From: Cavia porcellus | Taxonomy: Eukaryota; Chordata; Mammalia; Rodentia; Caviidae | Length of the DNA stretch: 64,000 nt | Direction of reading: 5' to 3' | NCBI RefSeq assembly: GCF_034190915.1 | Contig: NW_026947486.1 | Span: 20,176,001 to 20,240,000 of the forward strand | In this document: positions 49,175 through 64,000 of the stretch, in pieces | Numbering within the stretch: position 1 is the stretch's first letter | Layout: every line of letters starts with the position of its first letter | The notes under the pieces: model-generated | Databases searched by the model: none | The model's input: only the letters and a program-made list of their open reading frames with translations | Told to the model about the DNA's origin: nothing | Made by a program: the position numbers and the translations under genes

Positions 49175-49500
49175 GGCGCCGGCGCTTAGCCGCGCAGTCA
49201 GCGGAACTCAGCTGGGCCACGCCCCCAGTGTAACGCACACGGGCGCGCAAGCTTTCTACTGATTCCAGAAAAACAATTGGGTCGTTTTGTAGCGTCAGAC
49301 CAAGGGCGCATTCTTATTGGTTAGCCAGGCTTGCGTCATCGATTCACTGCAGCCCTAGTGTCGCCTAGTCACAACGCTCCCGGAAAGAGGGCCTCATTTC
49401 GTGTTTTGGAAGAAAAACACGCTTGTAGTAACTGGCGATCATAGTGGCAACGAGAAAGAGGCGACCGACCTGACAGGCTTCCTTAACCCGCACGACTGTT
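48960..49500. promoter_or_regulatory. Bidirectional CpG promoter of TIMM17B and PQBP1
   Basis: CpG-rich, SINE-free sequence separates the divergent starts: the TIMM17B ATG is at 49174(-), and PQBP1 transcription probably begins near 49.4 kb. Motifs seen: two inverted CCAAT boxes (acaattgggt near 49275; tcttattggtta at 49312-49323) and a CRE/ATF-like tgcgtcatcg near 49333. No TATA box. A non-coding PQBP1 first exon could end at the donor gtttcg|gtaatg at 49503. Confidence 0.65.
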
Positions 49501-49901
49501 TCGGTAATGCCGGGGTGGGTTTTTTTTGTTTAAGAGCTGGAGGTACTGCATTCTGCTTCCCCACCCCCAGTGCTTTGGTACCTCCCATCGGGCCGTTTTT
49601 TGAGTGACGTTGAGTGAGGCCATTTCTAGAGTGCGCGTGGCCCCTTCGGCGGTGGGAGGAGCCTGGGCCTGCGTGAAGAATTGGGCCCTGCAGCCTGAGG
49701 CTTGGAGAGCTGGGTTGGTGAAAGTTGTTGATTATGTCGCGCCTCTTCCATCTTTTCGCAGATACGTTTCATGCAGCCAGCTAATGGTGCATTTGGGTAG
49801 ATGGGGGTCAGATGATCGTGTACATGCGGTGGGAAAGCAGTTGATACTGGATTCAGATTCTAATCTTCAGTATGTCCATCTGTTCCTAGTAGGTGAGCTA
49901 A

Positions 49902-52355
<2,454 letters not shown>

Positions 52356-52424
52356 AGGACTGAACCTTCGCTCTCCTGAGCCCTGGAGACTTTCTTTTTC
52401 TCTTGCTTCCTTTTGTTTCCCTCC

Positions 52425-52508
52425 TTTTTGCAGTGCTGGGATGGGAACCAAGGCTTCATGCATGCAAGTACTCCACCACTAAGCCAGCTTAGTGGTGTTT
52501 ATAATAAA
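52425..52508 (+). terminator. PQBP1: PQBP1 3' end: old SINE piece and poly(A) signal
   Basis: AATAAA at 52503-52508 follows the stop (52353-52355) by about 150 bp. Just before it, about 52428-52485 (ttgcagtgctgggatggga, gcatgcaagtactccaccac) looks like an antisense ID-type SINE remnant that became part of the short 3' UTR. Confidence 0.7.
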
Positions 52509-52598
52509 AGCGTTCCTGTGATCATATCCACAAGGCTTGAGTGCTTCTCTTGCTCCTTCTGTGCTTCCCAACCCAAGCTGGCAAGATGTAAAACACAT

Positions 52599-52604
52599 TT
52601 TATT
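52599..52604 (-). terminator. SLC35A2: SLC35A2 distal poly(A) signal (alternative isoform)
   Basis: AATAAA on the minus strand lies about 225 bp past the alternative stop codon at 52832-52830. It is only about 90 bp from the PQBP1 signal on the other strand, so the two mRNAs end tail-to-tail. Confidence 0.7.
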
Positions 52605-52829
52605 TGCAAAAACTCACCTAAGGATATAGTTAGGGGTAGCAAGGGCTTAGAGTTGATGTGGATCATGAACAGAGCTTAGACAGTTCAGGCCTTCATGAGG
52701 GTGGGAGTAGTGGGGACAAAGAATTCCTCTATCTCCCTCTCCCCCTAATACTGATCAAAGGGTTTGGTCTCAGCTGGGCCAGGGCAAGAAAGGAGAACGA
52801 GGCCAAGCCAACATCTTCATTCCCGGCGA

Positions 52830-52857
52830 CTACGAACCCTTCACCTTGGTGAGCAAC
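52830..52857 (-). CDS. SLC35A2: SLC35A2 alternative terminal exon (UGT2 type)
   Basis: On the minus strand, after the acceptor ccaccacag, the exon reads G TTG CTC ACC AAG GTG AAG GGT TCG TAG. Joined to an internal donor in exon 4 (CCAAA|gtcagt, exon end 54364), it restores frame and gives the C-terminus PKLLTKVKGS in place of PKSVLVK. This matches the published second UDP-galactose transporter isoform (UGT2), whose lysine-containing tail allows partial ER residence. That isoform is 397 aa versus 394 here, the same three-residue difference as in human. No long frame marks it because the exon is only 28 bp. Confidence 0.9.
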
Positions 52858-53037
52858 CTGTGGTGGGAATGGGAGGAAAGAGAAACACAGAGCTGGGGTA
52901 GGCTGGCAGGAGGGCTTTCTGAGCAAGTGAGGGCAGTGGTAGTAAGGATGGTAGTTCTGGGTTAGTAGCGGTGCTTTATGTGGAGAACGCGGCCCCAGGG
53001 TCAGAAAGCTACACGTGGACTACATAAATACAACATC

Positions 53038-53043
53038 TTTATT
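53038..53043 (-). terminator. SLC35A2: SLC35A2 proximal poly(A) signal
   Basis: AATAAA on the minus strand, about 1.3 kb past the main stop at 54345. It defines a long 3' UTR (about 53020-54344) for the SVLVK-ending isoform, containing a SINE and a CA/CG tract. Confidence 0.7.
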
Positions 53044-53210
53044 TGGCATTGGGTATCCTGACATTTGTTCATTACAGTTCCTTAGAAAACCAACCAAATA
53101 ATCAGAACAAATTAATCAAAAATAAAGATCGAATGGCCCTATTTACATGTAGCAAAGACAGTCCAGCCATCTCCCATGCACACACAGACACGTGCACACA
53201 CTCGGGCATT

Positions 53211-53244
53211 CGCACGTGTGTGCGTGTGTGTGCGCGCGCGCACG

Positions 53245-53275
<31 letters not shown>
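53211..53275. repeat. Alternating purine-pyrimidine (GT/GC/CA) tract
   Basis: 65 bp of strict purine-pyrimidine alternation run from (GT)n through GCGCGCGCGC into (CA)n, so the tract is partly self-complementary. Such sequence favours Z-DNA and hairpins. It lies in the SLC35A2 long 3' UTR. Confidence 0.95.
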
Positions 53276-53358
53276 CCACACACACACCCTGGGACACAGT
53301 TAAGGGTTAGTAAGCTTTGGGGAGTGCAGGGGATAGGTTCCATCGTTCATCAACTCTT

Positions 53359-53472
53359 TTTTTTTTTTTTTTTTTTTTGTCTTTTTCATTTTTATCAGTA
53401 CCGAGGATCGAACTCACGACCGCCTGCTTGCAAGGCAGGTGCTTATGCCGCTGAGCTAAATCCCCAGCCCCA
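53359..53472 (-). mobile_element. ID-type SINE in SLC35A2 3' UTR
   Basis: The complement of a young ID copy (gtctttttcatttttatcag tail complement; gatcgaactcacgaccgcct) is flanked by the perfect 13-bp duplication ttcatcaactctt (53346-53358 and 53473-53485). It is antisense on the plus strand, so it is in sense orientation within the SLC35A2 transcript. Confidence 0.95.
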
Positions 53473-54344
53473 TTCATCAACTCTTAAGATACCACCTCTT
53501 CATGAAGTAAGGATGCCTCAAACAGCCAGCTAGGATAGCAAGAGTGTGACTGGCAGCTTTATTTTTCCTCTCTGGATATCTCTAACCCTGCATCTGGCAA
53601 CTACCAGTGTCTTAAACTGAATGAGATTCAGTCACTTCAAGAACCATCCCCTCCCCATTTCCCCCACACGCTGGATCATCAGTGACCTGATTACATCACA
53701 AACCCCCAAACCACCAAAATGAAAATGGTCCCTACTGCACCCTCCCCCAGAAGGGCGGACAGAAACTCAGCTTGAACCTCTTCCTCCCCTCAAGTGCTCT
53801 CTACAGCCTCAGTTTCAAGGGCCCTGCTTCAAAGGCCTGTGGAAGGGCAGCTGCCCCAAGGCTGCAAACGAGACTGAACTGCTAACGTGACCCAGAGTAG
53901 TGGGAAGGGAAGAGAAGGCCTCAAATGCTAGGAAGCTGAACCCCACAAGGAGGAATCAGTCATTACTGACAAGCAGCAGACTTCTGTTCAGTCTGTCCTT
54001 ACCAAAGTGGAAGGATAGCTGGGAGGGACCGTCCCAGGCATTAGAGACAGGATACCTCCCACACAGGGAGCGTACAGATAAAGGCCTTGAATCAATACCC
54101 CTAACCCTATCCCCAAAGAGGTTAGACTCTGGCAGAGGAAGCAGTTCTAAAACCCGTCTCCAGGGAAAGGAGTTCAGTCTTTCCAGCCCTGGTCCCACAC
54201 CCCTCCAGAAGTCTCAGTGACCTGGAAGAAAAGACCATCTTCCAATCCCAGAGGAGCTAGGTCTCAGCGATGACTCAGGTCCTGCAGGTGCCCAACACCC
54301 TCCTCCCCATCCCCCACCCTGTCTCCCCCCACTGCCACCAGCCC

Positions 54345-60124
<5,780 letters not shown>

Positions 60125-60620
60125 GTTGGCATCTGCCTGTCTTGTCCCCTCGGCAACAGCAGGCCACTTCCGTGTCCGTCACTTCCGCTTCCTGCTCTCC
60201 GTAATATGTATGGGGCAAGTGCCAGTGGCCAGGTCAATGACTTTTCTTTGTGTGCATCTATGGGTTAAATCCCAAACAGTGGCCTGTCACAGGATTTCCA
60301 GACCCGACATTCTGGTAAGACTGAGAATCAGGGAAATGCTGGCTTGCCTCCAACTGACTTCACAAAATCTCATTGGGCCACTGGCCATACTAGGCCCGCC
60401 CCCCAACCCTCAGCTCCGGGGAACGCCCCTTTTAACACTCCCACCCTACCTCCTGATGCCATTGGTTCAGCTACCCGTCTATCTCTAATCTTCATTGGCA
60501 CCGTGTTCCGAAGGCACCCTCCTTTCCGCATTACAAACTCCTACGTGTTTTTTGATTGGCCTGAAGTTCCCCTTTTCTTTTTTTCCCAGCGAGGCTCCGC
60601 CCCTAGCGAGCCCACAGATA
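60125..60620 (-). promoter_or_regulatory. SLC35A2: SLC35A2 promoter/5' UTR
   Basis: Just upstream of the ATG, about 60163-60196 has tandem ETS-type sites (cacttccgtgtccgtcacttccgcttcctg on the plus strand, split here by eye into CACTTCCG, CACTTCCG and CTTCCTG). Further upstream are four ATTGG motifs at 60372, 60461, 60494 and 60555, which read CCAAT toward the gene. No TATA box. The arrangement is typical of a housekeeping NF-Y/ETS promoter. Activity is inferred. Confidence 0.6.
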
Positions 60621-61185
60621 CCTGGGAGGGGAGTGACTGAGGGTCAAAGGAGGACAGGTCAAGTTAGCGGATCAAGGAATTCAACGCAGGGAATGAGAGC
60701 ACTGTTAAGTAAGCTATGAGGGTGAACAGCTAAGGGGTAGGGAAGACTTGGATCGGCAAAACAGGAAACTGCAACGTTATTGAAAAGCTAGGGTTGCCAG
60801 GCCACACTGTCCTTGAAAGGACTTTCCTTGAACTGAGGTTCCTCCCTCCCGAAGGACTATAAAGGTGCAACTGTTTTGTCTAGCTGTCTTTGGAGGCGCA
60901 TCAGACACCCTTAATGTCTATAGTATTTTTACACTTTGGCTGAAGGTGAAACAAGACAAACCCATTGAGAACTCCCTAGAGAATATAGTAAGACTGAGGC
61001 CTTCCAGTAAACAAAGGAGTAGTATGGGTGCACACATGTAATCCCAGCACTGAGGCTGAGGCCAAATAGTTCAGGGGCCAGTCTTAACTGCAGAATTAAA
61101 CAAAAGGAAAACACCAAGGAGCAAAGGAGATGTCTAGCCATCTCCATGTGGGCTCAGCAACAGTAGATGCAATAGCTGGTCTCCT
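60621..61185. other. SLC35A2-PIM2 intergenic sequence
   Basis: Short spacer with one diverged B1-like fragment (about 61020-61085, gcacacatgtaatcccagca). Nothing else recognised. Confidence 0.6.
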
Positions 61186-61190
61186 TTGAT

Positions 61191-61204
61191 TTTATTATTT
61201 TATT
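61191..61204 (-). terminator. PIM2: PIM2 poly(A) signals
   Basis: Two AATAAA hexamers on the minus strand (61204-61199 and 61196-61191) lie about 900 bp past the PIM2 stop. The stretch 61205-62100 is therefore the PIM2 3' UTR, free of SINEs, of a length in keeping with the known PIM2 mRNA. Confidence 0.75.
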
Positions 61205-62100
61205 AAGTAGTGGGTTTCCACACATGGCTTTTTAAATAATCCAGGCAGGGAGAGAAGGGATAGGAGGACACTTTTAGCTCCCCTCCCTCCAGTACATAAG
61301 TATTTACATTTTAGCAGTTGGACAATCCTGGCTCAGGAGGAGGCAGCTAAAATTTGCAGAAAGTTGGAGGGGTTCAGGAGAACACAGGATAAAACTTACT
61401 TCCCCTAGCCCATCCCCCCCAAAATCATCCATCCCATCCTAGTCTCTGGTGGCATCAGGTGGTATCCATCTCCCATTCCTTCATAAAATGTGTAAGTACG
61501 GTTCTTCTCACCAGAATAAGAGCACTTGGGGTAACAGTAGGGTCCCCTCACAAAAAAAAAGGAAAAAAAGAGCCCTGGGGTAACCTGGGCATTACCTCCC
61601 CAGAATATGCATTCTGGGCTGAGGCAGGCAGGCAAGCAGTATGATTGAACACAGAACCCTAGGCCAGGGAAAGGGTCCTTTTGCTAAAAGAGCTGCTGGG
61701 TATTTTAAGGAAAAGCACCCTTGCCCAAGTTAAGAGCATTTAAACTAGGTTCATGTGGTGGTTGGTATAGGAGGAGGTACTAGTGTGGGGGTTACAACTC
61801 GATCACAATAAGAACCCTGGGGCTAGGAGGTAAATAATGTCAATCAGTAACATCCTTAATAAAACAACAAACAAGGAATCCCCCCTTCCAGAATAAAGGG
61901 CCACAGGTTCTGGGAGAAAGGCTTCTTCACAGGATTAGGATGGGGACTGGGCACACTTGGCTTGTCTTCTGACCCCACATCCCCAATCCCTGACCTTAGT
62001 AATACTGGATTTTTAGCAACCTGTAAAACCAGGTCAACAGATGTCCATCTACCCCTGTTGCATAGCCATGGGATTCCAACCAGTGGGAGCCTGGCTAGGC

Positions 62101-63625
62101 CTAGGGAAGCAGGGACCAAGGCAAGGGGGTGGGATTTCCTTTGGGGGGATTGAGGGGCATGTCCTCAGCTGGTGTTTGCATCCAGGGGTCCAGCAGGATC
62201 TCCTCCAGCGAGGGTCGGGAAGAAGGTTTGGGGGCCAGGCACCGGCGGATTAGGGCGCAGCAGTCTGTGGGTCAAGAAGCACAGGGGAGATGTGAATAGT
62301 TAGCAGGGATACGAGTCCCCAAGAGGGATGGAGTCAAGTGGGTTGGGTTCAGTGAAGTCCTCACCTGGGGAGACATGGGCAGGGAAGTGGAGCTCAGCCT
62401 CCAGAATCTCCTGGTCCCTCTCGAAGGGAATGTCTCCACATACCATGTCATAGAGGAGGATCCCCAGTGACCAGACAGTAGCCGGGAGAGCATGGTATTG
62501 GTGTCGAGAGATCCACTCGGGAGGGCTGTACACCCTTGTCCCTGCACACAAGCTGAGGGTTATTTCACTCTGAGGATGCCCTCCTACCCCCACTTCTTTG
62601 AAGTACAGCAGGGTCTCACTAGAGTAGTCTATTAATCAAAGCTGCAAGGTCCATTACCACAAAAAGTACTTACATCAGAGTCCCCTCAACAGAATAAAGC
62701 ACTTAAAACTAAAAGCACAATAACCTCACTGAAAAAGAACACTTAGGAGACAGATCTCTCCAGAGTTAGCTGTCTAGACAGAACAAGGTCAGAAGATGGA
62801 CTTTGTCATGGGGCTAGGCCTAAGAATCCTTAGTACTAGACATCAAAAACCCCACTGTGGCATGTGCCTGTAACCTCAGCATTCTTGAGGGGCTGAGGCA
62901 GGAGGAACACTGAGGTGGAGCTCAGCCTGAGGAACTTGATACACTGTCTCAAAAGGGTTGAAAGGGGCCAGGGATTTAGCTCAGTGGCATAAGCACCTGC
63001 CTAGAAAGTGCAAGGTTAGGAGTTCAATTCCCAGTACCAAAATAAAACAAAACAAAATAAAAATGGCTGAGGATATAGGATGAGTATGAAGGCCCTGGGT
63101 TCAATACCCAGAACAAAATGAAATACTTATAAAGATACCATACAGGTCAACTATTCTAAGAGAACCCACCACTGCAGCTCAAAGGTCAGGAGGCCAGAAA
63201 GATTCCAGGTTGGAAGTACTAACACTGTGAGATTTAAGAAAGCCTTACTTACCATCGAAGTCAGTGTAGGGTTCATCATGGAGCAGGGCACCAGAGCCAA
63301 AATCAATGAGTTTGACACAGTTTCGGGGGAGGTCTATGAGGATGTTCTCATCCTTGATGTCACGATGGACAACTCCACGGGCATGGCAGTGCTGGACAGC
63401 CGCCACTACCTGGGCAAAGAAGCAGCGGCTTCGGCCCTCACCCAGGGGCCCCTTCTCTGTGATGTAGTCAAAGAGATCCTGGGCAGGAAGAGGGCGCTCG
63501 AGGACCAGCATGAAGCCCTCCTGTGTTTCAAACCAGTCAAGGAGGCGGATCACACCAGGGTGCCCACTGCCTTCACCCACCTTCCACAGCAGAGCCACTT
63601 CGAGAGGGCATGAGACTGAGTCTGA
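62101..63625 (-). CDS. PIM2: Serine/threonine kinase PIM2, C-terminal 238 codons
   Basis: PIM2 is a constitutively active pro-survival kinase controlled mainly by transcription and protein turnover. Three exons are seen: 63625-63253, 62541-62365 and 62264-62101 (stop TAG at 62103-62101). They follow the exon boundary SDSVSCPLE and run to the end [10 protein letters not shown]. Kinase landmarks: the hinge with its PIM-specific proline ([12 protein letters not shown]), the catalytic loop [12 protein letters not shown], the magnesium loop IDFGSGALL, the P+1 motif [12 protein letters not shown], and helix [19 protein letters not shown]. The glycine loop, the VAIK lysine and the start codon lie in exons right of the window; I looked for the preceding exon up to 64000 and did not see it. 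Confidence 0.97.
62542..63252 (-). other. PIM2 intron with SINEs
   Basis: A diverged B1 piece lies at about 62860-62955 and an ID-type SINE of the tail-less kind at about 62964-63050 (gggccagggatttagctcag ... cagtaccaaaataaaac). A second short ID-like fragment follows at about 63062-63115. Confidence 0.7.
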
Positions 63626-64000
63626 CTGTGGTGGAAAGAAGGCAGATGTTAAATTGATATCCAAAGCAAACAAGGTCAAATCATAGTCCCTCTGGTGTTT
63701 TGACTTCGGATCTGAACCTAACCCACTTTGTACCCAGATCTGTGTTTTCAGCTTAAGAGTTCTTAAGTCATTGGGATGAGCTAAAAGAGCCTACATCCAC
63801 CTGGCATGTAGTAAGGAGCTCTGTAAGTACTTGAATAAATGCAAGTGGTTCTTATCAAAAGGCCTTCTTCAGTGGAAGCACTTTTATGTAGTATAGCTTT
63901 TTTTTTCCAAGGGCACATCTGAAGTACCAACAGTGCCTGATTACAGGACAAAAACTCAGTTTTTGTTAAATGGTTAAGTGAGTCAGTAGAAAGGGACATA
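63626..64000 (-). other. PIM2 intron, 3' part, running out of the window
   Basis: No exon, SINE or other element recognised. The acceptor tccaccacag lies at its left edge on the minus strand. Confidence 0.7.

Noticed and set aside
63227..63613. 128-aa plus-strand open frame
   Set aside because: Antisense of the PIM2 kinase exon; the minus strand carries HRD and DFG motifs.

Overview
This window is mammalian nuclear DNA, and the repeats point to a rodent outside the mouse/rat group. The evidence is intron-rich genes with GT-AG splice sites, CpG-rich promoters, and dozens of B1-type (7SL-derived) and ID-type (tRNA-like) SINEs plus decayed L1. The youngest SINE family has a tRNA-like anticodon arm with a TGC loop and a fixed tail containing AAAACGAAAAAGAC. 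I guess a castorimorph (kangaroo rat/beaver type) host from this, with low confidence.

Gene order is HDAC6(+) - ERAS(+) - PCSK1N(-) - TIMM17B(-) - PQBP1(+) - SLC35A2(-) - PIM2(-). This is the gene order of human Xp11.23 as I know it, so the window is very probably X-chromosomal. I rebuilt every exon from the bases by hand, checking reading phase and splice dinucleotides. ERAS, PCSK1N (261 aa), TIMM17B (172 aa), PQBP1 (265 aa) and SLC35A2 (394/397 aa isoforms) are complete and open. HDAC6 lacks its 5' exons and PIM2 its N-terminal exons because the window cuts them.

Layout: 1-3925 is a repeat-filled HDAC6 intron (a half-L1-like element, an ID SINE, a hAT-type MITE). 3926-12458 holds 19 HDAC6 exons. 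ERAS (16505-17188) is one coding exon enclosed by a ~90-bp inverted repeat. PCSK1N covers 18253-21773. 22.0-44.3 kb has no gene I can support and is a graveyard of SINEs, L1 and half-L1-like pieces, an RPL21 retropseudogene fragment and simple repeats. TIMM17B and PQBP1 share a head-to-head CpG promoter near 49.0-49.5 kb. PQBP1 and SLC35A2 end tail-to-tail within about 100 bp near 52.5-52.6 kb. SLC35A2 shows both known C-termini, including the distant alternative last exon. PIM2 fills the right end.

The genes are a neighbourhood, not an operon: a cytoplasmic deacetylase, an embryonic Ras, a neuroendocrine convertase inhibitor, a mitochondrial import subunit, a splicing factor, a Golgi UDP-galactose transporter and a survival kinase. 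I found no wholly new system. The best leads are the inverted repeat around ERAS, the half-L1-like family with repeated 3' units, the degenerate tandem array in SLC35A2 intron 1, and the conserved alternative SLC35A2 terminal exon.
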